DNA from: Gammaproteobacteria bacterium
GTDB taxonomy: Bacteria > Pseudomonadota > Gammaproteobacteria > Arenicellales > Poriferihabitantaceae
DNA length: 36,521 nt
Assembly: GCA_026709505.1 (NCBI GenBank)
Contig: JAPOSW010000028.1
Span: forward strand, 1-36,521
Reading direction: 5' to 3'
Position numbers and translations under genes: made by a program. Positions 9,029 to 17,609 of this stretch are shown here, piece after piece. Every line of letters begins with the position of its first letter. Position 1 is the stretch's first letter. The notes under the pieces are model-generated. The model was not told where the DNA came from. It did not search any database and was given only the letters and a program-made list of their open reading frames with translations.

Positions 9029-9454
9029 ATGTCATTCAGCATTGACGAAATACAGGATCAAATCATTGAAGAATTCCAGTTGTTTGATCAATGGATAGAG
9101 AAATACGAATACATCATTGAATTGGGAAAGAATCTACCCGATCTCGATGATCAGTACATGCGGAATGAAAACCTGGTTCCCGGCTGCCAAAGCCGGGTAT
9201 GGCTACATGCTGAACTTGAGGGTGGCAAGGCCGTCTATGCGGCCGACAGCGATGCGATTATCACCAAGGGAATAATTGCGTTGCTGATTCGTGTGCTTTC
9301 CGAACAGCCACCAGAGAGCGTCCATGAGGCCGAGTTGTATTTCATTGACCGGATTGGCTTGAAAGACCATCTCTCCTCGACTCGCTCGAACGGTCTGGTT
9401 AGCATGATCAATAAAATGCGCTCAGTCGCACGGGAGCTGGCCGAAGTCGCCTGA
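9029..9454 (+). CDS. sufE: SufE family cysteine desulfuration protein
   Basis: This 141-residue protein accepts the persulfide from SufS on a conserved cysteine and passes it to a scaffold. The acceptor is C53 in the family motif LVPGCQSRVWL. Flanking family features include the ELGKNLP segment and the C-terminal helix containing RSNGLVSMINKM. Start ATG at 9029 gives normal length. It follows the desulfurase by 38 bp on the same strand, so the two are co-transcribed and act as partners. It could equally be called CsdE. Confidence 0.88.
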   Translation: MSFSIDEIQDQIIEEFQLFDQWIEKYEYIIELGKNLPDLDDQYMRNENLVPGCQSRVWLHAELEGGKAVYAADSDAIITKGIIALLIRVLSEQPPESVHEAELYFIDRIGLKDHLSSTRSNGLVSMINKMRSVARELAEVA

Positions 9455-9963
9455 AAATCTTTTTCTGTGCAGTCAATGACCTCCAGAATATCCAACTTTA
9501 GAGGTTGGTCAACTATAGGATCGGGATTTCCAAGTCAATCAGGAATTGATTAATCAGCGTGGTTGCCGCAAATACTTGGTGGCAAATGAAGTGTTTCTTG
9601 AAAATTAATTTGCTGATGAGGTTGCCGATAAGAGGCGAAAGAGGGTTTTGTGCTTTCGAGGGGTTTAGTTTTTTTACTCCTACTCTAATAGGTCTGGGAA
9701 AGTGCCGGAAACCATCATTAACTTTATGCTGTTATTTGATGATCTATGGAAAGATGCGCCATATTGTCATATTGCGATTTCGCTCATTGCAATTATGGTG
9801 ACGACGAATGGTGCAATCAAGTCCGGTTAACAAAACTTGGATGGACATCTGATTATCGATGATTTAGACTTGTGTTCTATTGTTGATGTGGTGCTAGACT
9901 CTCAACCACAATACCACTTGCACATATTGTTTCAATCATCTTCACTATTAAAAGGGGGAATCC
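9455..9963. other. Intergenic region upstream of proX
   Basis: About 500 bp without a recognisable gene. An 80-codon frame at 9559 has no family-like features and was not accepted. The part just before proX is AT-rich and should hold its promoter, but no clean -35/-10 pair stands out. A strong ribosome site AAAGGGGG precedes the proX ATG. Confidence 0.35.
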
Positions 9964-10956
9964 ATGAAATTTTATCGAACCATCTGCATTGTGATTGCCT
10001 CTCTCATCGCGACCAGCGGCCTTGCTTTCGCAGCTGATAAACCGGGCGAGGGCATCACTGTGCGCCCCATTGAAGGTACGGTGCTCGAGGAGAGGTTTCA
10101 GAACCGGATCATTTACCGGGCTCTCGAAGAACTTGGCTATACAATTGGAGAACCCCAATCGGTCGAGTATCAGACGATTCACTTGGCACTTGGATCCGGG
10201 GACGGGGACTTTACCACCGTTCATTGGGATCCCCTGCATCTGGCATTCTATGAAGAAGCCGGAGGTGAAGCAGTGATGACCAAGGTCGGCGGACTCATCA
10301 GCGGTGCTTTGCAAGGATATCTAGTCGATAAGGCTTCTTTCGATGCAGGCATCACCAATCTCGGTGATCTCAAGGACCCCGAAGTTGCAGCCCGTTTTGA
10401 TGCGGATGGCAATGGCACTGCCGACTTGGCCGGTTGTCCACCCGGCTGGGGTTGCGAGCGTGTCATTGAACACCACCTGGGCGAATTCGGTCTGCGTGAT
10501 ACAGTAACACACAATCAGGGAGCCTATAATGCAGTCATTGCGGAAACCATTGCACGCATGCAGGCCGGCGAGTCGGTTATCTATTACACATGGACGCCAT
10601 ACTGGGTTTCGGGCGTTCTGGTTCCCGGTGAGAATGTCGAATGGATCGAGGTGCCGTATTCTTCGTTGCCCGATGGTCGGACTGACAATACAGTCTATGA
10701 GGGTCGTGAACTGGGATTTGCAGTCAACGAATTGCGCATTCTGGCGAATAACGAATTTCTGTCGGCCAACCCGGCCGCGGCAAAACTGTTTGAGTTAGCG
10801 GAAATCGACATCAATGACGTATCGGCTCAGAACAACCAGATGCAGCAAGGAGAGGATTCACTTGAAGCTATTGAGAGTCACGTCGAAGCCTGGATTGCGG
10901 AAAACAAGGATACATTCGAAGGCTGGATCGCCGCCGCACGGAAAGCTGCCGGCTAA
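9964..10956 (+). CDS. proX: Glycine betaine/proline betaine ABC transporter, periplasmic binding protein ProX
   Basis: This 330-residue periplasmic protein captures betaines for a ProVW-type importer. A signal peptide with hydrophobic core CIVIASLIATSGLAFA is predicted to be cleaved before ADKPGEG. All three ligand-box tryptophans known from E. coli ProX are present at equivalent spacing: W88 in TVHWDPLH, W162 in PGWGCE, and W210 in YYTWTPYW. The two cysteines of the known disulfide (C158, C164) flank W162. These residues form the aromatic cage for a quaternary ammonium group. The gene stands alone, with two strong hairpins after its stop. Its permease and ATPase partners lie 1-3 kb away on the opposite strand. 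Confidence 0.92.
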   Translation: MKFYRTICIVIASLIATSGLAFAADKPGEGITVRPIEGTVLEERFQNRIIYRALEELGYTIGEPQSVEYQTIHLALGSGDGDFTTVHWDPLHLAFYEEAGGEAVMTKVGGLISGALQGYLVDKASFDAGITNLGDLKDPEVAARFDADGNGTADLAGCPPGWGCERVIEHHLGEFGLRDTVTHNQGAYNAVIAETIARMQAGESVIYYTWTPYWVSGVLVPGENVEWIEVPYSSLPDGRTDNTVYEGRELGFAVNELRILANNEFLSANPAAAKLFELAEIDINDVSAQNNQMQQGEDSLEAIESHVEAWIAENKDTFEGWIAAARKAAG

Positions 10957-10964
10957 CCTGATCT

Positions 10965-10994
10965 GAACCGGGCAGAAACCGACCGGCCCGGTTC
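10965..10994 (+). terminator. Hairpin after proX
   Basis: GAACCGGGC and GCCCGGTTC form a perfect 9-bp stem with a 12-nt loop, starting 8 bp after the proX stop. It is followed by AATTTCT, a weak T-tract. It is probably a terminator or an mRNA 3' stabilising structure. Confidence 0.5.
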
Positions 10995-11010
10995 AATTTC
11001 TGCTGCGATC

Positions 11011-11028
11011 CCGGGCAAATATGCCCGG
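11011..11028. terminator. Second hairpin between convergent proX and ferredoxin genes
   Basis: CCGGGCA-AATA-TGCCCGG is a perfect 7-bp stem with a tetraloop. No T-run follows on either strand, so the terminator call is tentative. Its position between convergent genes supports a role in ending transcription. Confidence 0.4.
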
Positions 11029-11182
11029 TCACTGGTCATTCTGCCACGGCATCGGCCCGATCAGTTATTGTTGGTACTGGCTACACTGATGGGGAAGCGT
11101 CGTCTGGCGATGGGGGGCACTGTACTGAACTAAGGCCGGTGTGTACCGTGCCCTCCCGACCCTGTTGCAATCCGGTCAGACC

Positions 11183-11199
11183 TGGACATCGGTTGTCCA
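11183..11199 (-). terminator. Hairpin just after the ferredoxin stop
   Basis: TGGACA-TCGGT-TGTCCA is a perfect 6-bp stem beginning 4 nt past the minus-strand ferredoxin stop codon. It lacks a T-run, so its role is uncertain. Confidence 0.3.
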
Positions 11200-11202
11200 T
11201 GA

Positions 11203-11523
11203 TTAATACTGATTTTCCGGTACATGTACGATCAGTCCGTCCATGTCTTCGGTGATCTTGAGTTGACAGCTCAGACGGCTAGTTTCGTCTGCGCCCTCAA
11301 CAAATTCCAGCATTTCCTCCTCCAGATCCTCCTTGGGTGGCAAGCGGTCTATCCACGATGGATCAATGTGTACATGGCAGGTTGCACAGCTGCATGCACC
11401 GCCGCACTCGGCCAGTATGCCCTGCAAGTCGTTGTCCTTGGCGATAATCATCACGCTGTCACCAAGCGGGGCATCGAGGGCATGTTCGGTTCCGTCATGA
11501 AGAATGTAATGGATGGCTGGCAT
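11203..11523 (-). CDS. 2Fe-2S ferredoxin, adrenodoxin/putidaredoxin type
   Basis: This small electron carrier (106 residues from the ATG at 11523) has the adrenodoxin-type cluster motif C-x5-C-x2-C at C40, C46 and C49 (CGGACSCATC), with the fourth ligand C86 in LSCQL. Such ferredoxins pass electrons to oxygenases. The frame stays open upstream to a GTG at 11619, but homologues begin near the chosen ATG. It lies on the same strand as the Rieske oxygenase operon, about 500 bp beyond proW, and may supply electrons to that oxygenase. No flavin reductase is seen in the window. Confidence 0.85.
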   Translation of the reverse strand: MPAIHYILHDGTEHALDAPLGDSVMIIAKDNDLQGILAECGGACSCATCHVHIDPSWIDRLPPKEDLEEEMLEFVEGADETSRLSCQLKITEDMDGLIVHVPENQY

Positions 11524-11619
11524 GGTCTGAATCTCATGCTGCGTCCGGATTGTTTCAAATGCCCATGGGTGGGCTAGCATGACGTTGCCGACTGATCTCC
11601 CGGTTAGCGGATCCACCAC

Positions 11620-12042
11620 ATCCCTGAATCTCTAGAAGTATCCCGAGTGGAGAGACCCATGTCCTCGCAAAATTCGTGATTGGCGGGATTATAGTTGATT
11701 TGCGAGATATTCAGCGATCGTAGAAAGGCGAATCAGACTGCCGTCAATTCAGAGCGATTTATGAAATTGGATCCATCCCCCGTCAATGTCAAAACCCAAA
11801 CAGACTCTACGAAAGACTCTTTCCAGAACCTCCAAAACCATTCCTTTTATGGCGGATATTACAGGGGCGGAGGTTTCTGCCGGATTGGTGCGCCACGGAT
11901 GAGTTGGCGATGCTGCAAGGACTCAGGCAAGATGTCGCGCTGGCATGATAATTCCAGCTTCCCTGAGAGCAGGCTGGTCATTTGTCGAGGAATGGGAGAT
12001 GTCTAATCCCGGACTACCGAACATCGGTTATGCAAATATCCC
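11620..12042. other. Intergenic region between proW and the ferredoxin gene
   Basis: About 420 bp with no recognised gene. A 103-codon plus-strand frame at 11695 has no family features and was not accepted. The promoter of the ferredoxin gene should lie here, but none could be defined. Confidence 0.3.
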
Positions 12043-13038
12043 CTATTCTCCATCCTGTCCTTCTTGTTTCACATTGCGTGGCTGGGTTTGCTGACGCTGA
12101 CCGGTTTCACCCTGCTGCTTCGTGCGTTTGCCGGCATTGAAGATTGAAAGAATCAACCCAGTCGGGCCTCCCTGCCACCAATGGCGGTAGCCTCGTTCTC
12201 GCCCCGACCGCGTGACTCCTTGGGTGATACGGTCAAGTACGACAGCTAGGATCACGATTCCGAGACCACCAACGATAGCCTTGCCTGCATCCAGCCGCCC
12301 CATGGCTCGCAACACCTCGTTACCGAGTCCCTTGACGGCGATCATGGAGGCGATCACCACCATCGACAACGACAGCATGATCGTCTGGTTGACTCCCGCC
12401 ATGATCGTCGGTATGGCCAGTGGCAGTTCGACCTTGAACATGATCTGTGAAGGGCTGGCTCCGAAAGCGCGGGCCGCCTCGACGACGCTCTGGTTGACCT
12501 GCCGTATCCCCAGGGACGTGAGGCGGATAAGCGGTGGCACCGCAAAAACGACAGTCACTATGACGCCAGAGACATTGCCGATTCCCACCAGCATGACCAC
12601 GGGTACCAAGTAGACGAAGGCGGGAATGGTCTGCATCGTGTCGAGCACGGGCCGTACAGCACCCTCAAAACGGTTGGATTTCGCCGCTAGCACCCCAAGG
12701 GGAAACCCTATGATCACGCACATGGCGACCGAGAACAGCACGATGGCGAGAGTGGTCATGGCCAATGCCCATGCCCCGGGATCCAACAGTCCGAGCGCGA
12801 CAAGGGCGACACAGACGATGATGGCCACTCGGCGCCCTGAAAGTTGCCATGCCAGCAGTGTCAGCAATACGATCATGACCACTGGAGACACCGCCTGCAA
12901 CACGCTTTCGACTGAATTGATACTGTCGTTCAGAAAGAGCTTGAGCGGCTGGATTGTGCCGCGATTCGCAGCCGCCCATTGCTTGATGCCGTCTGCCCAG
13001 TCGGCTATGCCGAGATCAATATTAGAGAACGGATCCAT
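12043..13038 (-). CDS. proW: Glycine betaine/proline betaine ABC transporter permease ProW
   Basis: This 331-residue inner-membrane permease forms the channel of a ProVWX importer. About six to seven hydrophobic segments are visible, for example VVMIVLLTLLAW and LVPVVMLVGIGNVSGVIVTV. The EAA loop that contacts the ATPase is EAARAFGASPSQIMFKVELP. The charged C-terminal tail is rich in Q, K and R and looks disordered. Its ATG overlaps the ProV stop in a TGATG junction, a classic sign of translational coupling. It is the last gene of the Rieske-hydroxyacid dehydrogenase-ProV-ProW unit. Confidence 0.9.
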   Translation of the reverse strand: MDPFSNIDLGIADWADGIKQWAAANRGTIQPLKLFLNDSINSVESVLQAVSPVVMIVLLTLLAWQLSGRRVAIIVCVALVALGLLDPGAWALAMTTLAIVLFSVAMCVIIGFPLGVLAAKSNRFEGAVRPVLDTMQTIPAFVYLVPVVMLVGIGNVSGVIVTVVFAVPPLIRLTSLGIRQVNQSVVEAARAFGASPSQIMFKVELPLAIPTIMAGVNQTIMLSLSMVVIASMIAVKGLGNEVLRAMGRLDAGKAIVGGLGIVILAVVLDRITQGVTRSGRERGYRHWWQGGPTGLILSIFNAGKRTKQQGETGQRQQTQPRNVKQEGQDGE

Positions 13039-14132
13039 CAGGCTGAATCTCCTGCCGTATCATGCAGACGTCCCTGAATACCACGGATCAGGGCTTTTTT
13101 CGTTACGACCCCGATGTGCTTCCCGTCCTCTTCGATGATCAGCGGGGCATCCGTGTCGATGGAGAGCTCGGCCAAGCGGTCAAGAGTGTCGTCGGCGCGT
13201 GCGCCCAGCAGGTCAGATCTGTCCAAGGGTCCATTCCGAGTCTCGTAATCCGCCACCGGCTCCATAATCCGGGCTGCCGTGACAAGATGAAGCTTGGAAA
13301 TGCCCGCAACAAAGTCAGCCACATAAGAATCATTGGGCTCCATCACGATCTGTTCGGGTGTCCCTACCTGAACCAGCATCCCTTCCCGCATGATTGCGAT
13401 GCGATCGCCGATGCGGATCGCCTCATCCAGGTCGTGCGTAATAAATAGCGTGGTTTTCTTCATGTCTTTAGCAAGTTTCAGGAACTGATCCTGCAACTGG
13501 CGGCGGATCAGGGGATCCAGTGCCGAAAATGGTTCATCCATCAGCAGGAAGTGCGGGTCGGCCGCAATGGCTCTTGCCAGCCCGACCCGCTGTTGCATGC
13601 CTCCGGACAGCTCGTCCGGATAACGGTCCCCCCATCCTGATAGTTCGACGATCTCTATGGCCTCGTCGGCAACGCCAAGGCGCGTCTTTCGATCATGCCT
13701 ACGAACCTCAAGGGAAAAAGCCACGTTTTCGCGCACCGTGCGGTGGGGCATCAGTGCCATGTTCTGGAAAACCATACCCATTCTGGAAGCCCGCAACTCA
13801 CGGAGGCCGGAAGGACTCAGGGTGCCGATGTTTTCGCCTTCTATCCAGACTTCACCTGCCGTTGGTTCGACCAAGCGGTTCAGATGCCTGATCAGGGTGG
13901 ACTTGCCGGACCCGGAAAGCCCCATCACACAGAAAATCTCCCCCTCCCCGACTGAAAACGATACGTCCCGAACCCCTATGACGCATCCAAACTGCTTCAG
14001 GACATCTTCCTTGTTAAAGCCTTCCGATCTGATGGCATCCATGGCACGGTTGGCATCATTGCCGAATATCTTCCAGAGTTTCCGGCACTCGATCACTGGC
14101 TCGGCATCATGCCTGACTGCTTCGCTAGACAT
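13038..14132 (-). CDS. proV: Glycine betaine/proline betaine ABC transporter ATP-binding protein ProV
   Basis: This 364-residue cytoplasmic ATPase powers betaine import. Walker A GLSGSGKST is at about 71-79, the signature LSGGMQQR near 177, and Walker B LLMDEP near 200. The C-terminal part contains a CBS-like regulatory region (PLIIEEDGKHIGVVTKKAL), as in OpuA/ProV proteins that sense ionic strength. The N-terminal LWKIFG segment and the helical insert before the nucleotide-binding core match ProV. The ATG at 14132 was preferred to an in-frame TTG one codon earlier because it overlaps the preceding stop as TGATG. The chain is a little shorter than E. coli ProV. Confidence 0.9.
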   Translation of the reverse strand: MSSEAVRHDAEPVIECRKLWKIFGNDANRAMDAIRSEGFNKEDVLKQFGCVIGVRDVSFSVGEGEIFCVMGLSGSGKSTLIRHLNRLVEPTAGEVWIEGENIGTLSPSGLRELRASRMGMVFQNMALMPHRTVRENVAFSLEVRRHDRKTRLGVADEAIEIVELSGWGDRYPDELSGGMQQRVGLARAIAADPHFLLMDEPFSALDPLIRRQLQDQFLKLAKDMKKTTLFITHDLDEAIRIGDRIAIMREGMLVQVGTPEQIVMEPNDSYVADFVAGISKLHLVTAARIMEPVADYETRNGPLDRSDLLGARADDTLDRLAELSIDTDAPLIIEEDGKHIGVVTKKALIRGIQGRLHDTAGDSA

Positions 14133-15166
14133 CAATATCCGAACTCCCTGCTCACGCGGTTGTCCAGATCAAGTCCGTTCACGAACCGTTGCAGATTTCG
14201 CAAGAACAGATCCAGGGTCAGCGGAACATAACTATCGCCATCATCGGCTGATACATGAGGCGTGATGATCAAGTTCGGTGTCGACCAGAGCCGTGAGTCC
14301 TTTTCGATCGGCTCGGGCGTGAAGACATCCAGTACGGCACCGGCCAGCTTGCCGGCTTCGAGCCGGTCGCAAAGGGCATCGTAATCCATCGCTGATTGCC
14401 GTCCGATATTGACGATGCCGCACGTGGGTTTGAGAATATCCAGTCGCTGCCGATCTATCAGGCCATTTGATTCCGGCGTGTCGGGCATTGCCAGATAGAG
14501 GATGTCCGCAAGCGGTAGCACTGTGTCGATCTCGTCGACTGTCACGACTCTGGTGCAGCCTTCAACATTGCCGCCGCGACGGTTGACGCCGATCAGGATC
14601 GGTCCAAGGGGTGCTAGTTTCTTGATCACGGCTCCGCCAAGGCTGCCCGTGCCCACTACAATGATCGTTCTGCCAGCAATTGGGGTACTGTAGAGCGAGT
14701 TGTACACTCTGTTGCGCTGGTTGGTGAAGATGGTGGGAACGTGATTGTGCAGCATCAGTGCCGCCATGAGTCCGTATTCCCCAGCCTTGTCCGCATGCAC
14801 GCCCTTGTTGTTGGTCAATTCGACGTTCTCCGGTAGCCAGTCCAGCGGCAGCAGATGCTCGACACCTGCACCGATGCAGTGAATCCAGCGCAGATTCAGG
14901 GCACGTTGTGCAAGTCCCTTGGTCGACAGGTTCCAGGTCAGAAGAATGTCCGCCTGAGCCATGGACGGCCAGAAGTTGTCCTCATCCCAGTCAAAGAATG
15001 GTTCCACTCTGTCTGCCAGATCCGGAAAATGTTCCAAGGCCAGGCCGAACCGCTGCTCGTCGATAGTGAACACCTCCTCGCCTTCCGGCGTGTTCGGAAA
15101 CGAACCGGCTGCCCATCGGTTGTTCTTGACATGGATGCGGAGCCTGCCGGCGAGTTTTTCAGCCAT
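14132..15166 (-). CDS. D-isomer-specific 2-hydroxyacid dehydrogenase
   Basis: This 344-residue NAD(P)-dependent enzyme interconverts a D-2-hydroxy acid and its 2-keto acid. The nucleotide-binding motif GTGSLGG is at 172-178. The catalytic triad is R256 (NIGRQSAMD), E285 (FTPEPIEKD) and H304 (ITPHVS). It lies between a Rieske oxygenase gene (45 nt upstream) and proV (TGATG overlap), which places it firmly in a betaine-uptake operon. It may reduce or oxidise a keto acid formed after demethylation or deamination of the imported compound. That role is inferred from position only. Confidence 0.87.
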   Translation of the reverse strand: MAEKLAGRLRIHVKNNRWAAGSFPNTPEGEEVFTIDEQRFGLALEHFPDLADRVEPFFDWDEDNFWPSMAQADILLTWNLSTKGLAQRALNLRWIHCIGAGVEHLLPLDWLPENVELTNNKGVHADKAGEYGLMAALMLHNHVPTIFTNQRNRVYNSLYSTPIAGRTIIVVGTGSLGGAVIKKLAPLGPILIGVNRRGGNVEGCTRVVTVDEIDTVLPLADILYLAMPDTPESNGLIDRQRLDILKPTCGIVNIGRQSAMDYDALCDRLEAGKLAGAVLDVFTPEPIEKDSRLWSTPNLIITPHVSADDGDSYVPLTLDLFLRNLQRFVNGLDLDNRVSREFGY

Positions 15167-15211
15167 CGTTCCCTTTCATCAGTTGAACCTGCTGAACTGA
15201 AAGCCCAGGGA

Positions 15212-16582
15212 TCATCCCAATCCCTCTTTTTCCATCCGTTTGAGATTTGCGATGATATGAGCATCGCGGGCATCCAGAGGCATGTCCTCGGCGGCGAACT
15301 GCATCTCCATCACCGCTTCCGTCAAGGTCTTCAGATACTTGCGGTCTTCCCCATCCTTCATCGGAAAGCACAAGATCGTGTCCTGGCCATAGGTACGAAT
15401 TGCTCGGCCAGGGATTTGCCAGGGCTGGGACGGTTCCTCACCTCCAGCGAGATTCCTTACGAGTCGGCGGATTTTTCGGCGATACAGCGACACGCCCCGG
15501 TCTGTCGGCATTAGGTTCTCGCCTAGATGGGCACTGATCGGCCCCATGCCTTCTACGGCTTCCGCATCCCCAGGCCTGCGCTGGCGTTCTTCGTATGGTC
15601 GATCAATGACCTCGCCCTGTTCGATCAGTTCACAACCTTCCTGACTGTTGTATTTGTGCGGGTCGCCCCGATCACCGAAATTGGCCCAGGCCAGAGCCAT
15701 GGAATGGTGATCATCTACAGGGACTACCCAACGAGTAAATGAGCTGCGCCCGAAATAATGCGCCCGTTCACCGTCTGCAGTAAACGCCGATCCCGCCTGC
15801 GTGAAATTGGGCAGCACCAGCTCGTTGATGCGTATCCAGACTAGATCACCGACACGCCTCGTGTTGCTGCCGAGAAACTGCAGGCCGCGCTCGAAAACCC
15901 GCATTTCCCCGATCTCCTTCATTGCCTCGGAAAACTGGACCCCGCCGTTCAGGCTGTGCAGGAAAGTCGTATGAACCGGATCCATGATCGCATCCAGAAC
16001 CTGTAGCCAGTTGCAGTTGTAGTTCGCCCGGTAGGGTCGCCTGGTGATGCCGGGAGTTTCGAACGAATCGTACAGGGGAAAGTCGGGCATCCTGTCCGCA
16101 GGACCAAGATAGGCAAAGACCAGGCCGCAGTATTCCACCACGGGGTAGGCTCCGAGACGAACCCGCGCACGTACGGCATCTGCGGGACCGGGACTTGGCG
16201 CTTCTCCCGGAGTTTCGAGAACTTCGCCGTCCGGGGCGAACAGCCAGCCGTGATAGCAGCAACGGATGCCGTTCTCCTCGCACCGGCCATAGGCCAGCGA
16301 TGCCCGGCGGTGTGGGCAATGCCGGTGGACCAGACCGATTTCTCCGGCCGTCGTGCGAAACAGAATCAGGTTTTCGCCCAGTACCCGGATCTCCCTGGGT
16401 AGTTCTCCCACTTCCGAGGTCAGGGCCACGGGATGCCAGTAACGCCGGAGGAACTCTCCGGCCACAGTGCCAGCTCCTGTCTCGGCAAGTTCATGATCAT
16501 AGTCAAATACTCGGGCACGCTCGTACCCGGAATACCCACTCCTCTTGACACTCTGGCCCGAAATTGCGGTGATTTGGGTCAT
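15212..16582 (-). CDS. Rieske non-haem iron oxygenase, large subunit (phthalate dioxygenase-like)
   Basis: This 456-residue oxygenase inserts or removes groups using O2 and electrons from a ferredoxin or reductase. The Rieske cluster motif is C89-P-H91 with C108-x2-H111 (CCYHGW). The mononuclear iron site is D197-x3-D201-x2-H204-x4-H209 within LDAIMDPVHTTFLH. D201 is the bridging acid; H204 and H209 bind iron. Related single-subunit enzymes demethylate or demethoxylate substrates such as vanillate, carnitine, stachydrine and glycine betaine. A strong GGGGAGG ribosome site precedes the ATG. It heads an operon with a hydroxyacid dehydrogenase and ProVW, so a quaternary ammonium substrate is the favoured inference. 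Confidence 0.9.
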   Translation of the reverse strand: MTQITAISGQSVKRSGYSGYERARVFDYDHELAETGAGTVAGEFLRRYWHPVALTSEVGELPREIRVLGENLILFRTTAGEIGLVHRHCPHRRASLAYGRCEENGIRCCYHGWLFAPDGEVLETPGEAPSPGPADAVRARVRLGAYPVVEYCGLVFAYLGPADRMPDFPLYDSFETPGITRRPYRANYNCNWLQVLDAIMDPVHTTFLHSLNGGVQFSEAMKEIGEMRVFERGLQFLGSNTRRVGDLVWIRINELVLPNFTQAGSAFTADGERAHYFGRSSFTRWVVPVDDHHSMALAWANFGDRGDPHKYNSQEGCELIEQGEVIDRPYEERQRRPGDAEAVEGMGPISAHLGENLMPTDRGVSLYRRKIRRLVRNLAGGEEPSQPWQIPGRAIRTYGQDTILCFPMKDGEDRKYLKTLTEAVMEMQFAAEDMPLDARDAHIIANLKRMEKEGLG

Positions 16583-16815
16583 TTCAGCCTCCCCGCTTTA
16601 TAAGTTGATGCAAGGCGGATCCCTGAAAACTGTCGATGTTTCATTGAGTTTTACAGACCACATCATTCGTGGGGGTTTCTGCCCAGATTGCCAGTAAAAC
16701 TTATCAAACAATCTTAACTTTTTCAAGTAGTGTTGAAAGAGGGAGTTTGTGAGCAATAATCCTGACTGATCCCGGTACTTCAATAAGCTTGCAATTTCAA
16801 AAAACCACAAGCTAT

Positions 16816-17577
16816 CTATGTCAAAAGGAATTGGCCAATCAGCACGATTGCCAGAAATACCAGTAGAAAGTGAAGCATTTTTTTATAAATTTCCTTACTG
16901 ATTTGGCTGCCGATTTTCATGCCGCACCACAAACCCCCAAGAGCGGCAACTGCTGGCAATATGGACTGGTAGATCAAGCTCAGATTTACCCAGCCGGCAA
17001 AGCTCAAGATTGCTAGCTGGATTACCTTGCCGATCAAAAAACAGATGTTGAAGATCGGCAGCATTTTCGAGCGCGTCATGGGCTGGCTCAAAAAATAAAT
17101 AATGAGTATCGCAACCATGACATTCGTAATCCCCCCGGAGATGCCGGCAGCAAGCCCAAACCCAAACATGACGGCCCTGTTGTGATGGGGTAGCCATTCT
17201 GTGTATTTTGAAGAATTGACTCCGGTGAACAGGTACAGAATGATCAATAGAGCGAGAGCGAGCCTGAATGGTGCCGGGTCCATGACTGCCAGCATCCAGG
17301 CACCGATGATGGAGCCGGCGATAGCGCCCAGAAACATTGGTGCATATTCCTTGATGCTTCGCATTTGGTCAGTGCCGCCAGCAATGGTGGCGACATTAAC
17401 CGCAACAGTTGGGACCAGAGTCATCAATATGGCCAGCCGAACGTCCAGAAATACGGCGATCAATGGTGTTGCAACCATGGGAAATCCGATGCCCAAGCTG
17501 CCATGTACGATGCCGGCAAAGATCATGACGCCGAGCAGGTAAAGATGGATCAGGGTTTCATTTGCGATGAGTTCCAT
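16816..17577 (-). CDS. TauE/SafE family membrane permease
   Basis: This 253-residue integral membrane protein of the TauE/SafE (DUF81) family has about eight hydrophobic helices. Family features include the opening GIVHGSLGIGFPMVATPL and a second-repeat GGITNVM. Members export sulfite, sulfoacetate or other organic anions. It is the third gene of a minus-strand unit with a D-amino-acid aminotransferase 32 nt upstream. The transported compound cannot be told from sequence. Confidence 0.8.
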   Translation of the reverse strand: MELIANETLIHLYLLGVMIFAGIVHGSLGIGFPMVATPLIAVFLDVRLAILMTLVPTVAVNVATIAGGTDQMRSIKEYAPMFLGAIAGSIIGAWMLAVMDPAPFRLALALLIILYLFTGVNSSKYTEWLPHHNRAVMFGFGLAAGISGGITNVMVAILIIYFLSQPMTRSKMLPIFNICFLIGKVIQLAILSFAGWVNLSLIYQSILPAVAALGGLWCGMKIGSQISKEIYKKMLHFLLVFLAIVLIGQFLLT

Positions 17578-17609
17578 AGACAGTGGATACTCGTATCACG
17601 AATGCATGT

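Noticed and set aside
9559..9801. 80-codon plus-strand frame before proX
   Set aside because: No family-like motifs, no ribosome site, and an odd composition rich in Leu, Arg and Cys; it looks like chance.
11695..12006. 103-codon plus-strand frame between proW and the ferredoxin gene
   Set aside because: No recognisable motif, no neighbour on the same strand; treated as non-coding.
13657..14265. Long plus-strand frame opposite proV
   Set aside because: Antisense shadow of the ABC ATPase gene, whose motifs are all on the minus strand.
16598..16605. TTATAAAG as the -10 box of the Rieske operon
   Set aside because: It lies only a few bases from the ribosome site, leaving no room for a normal leader, and no -35 box fits.
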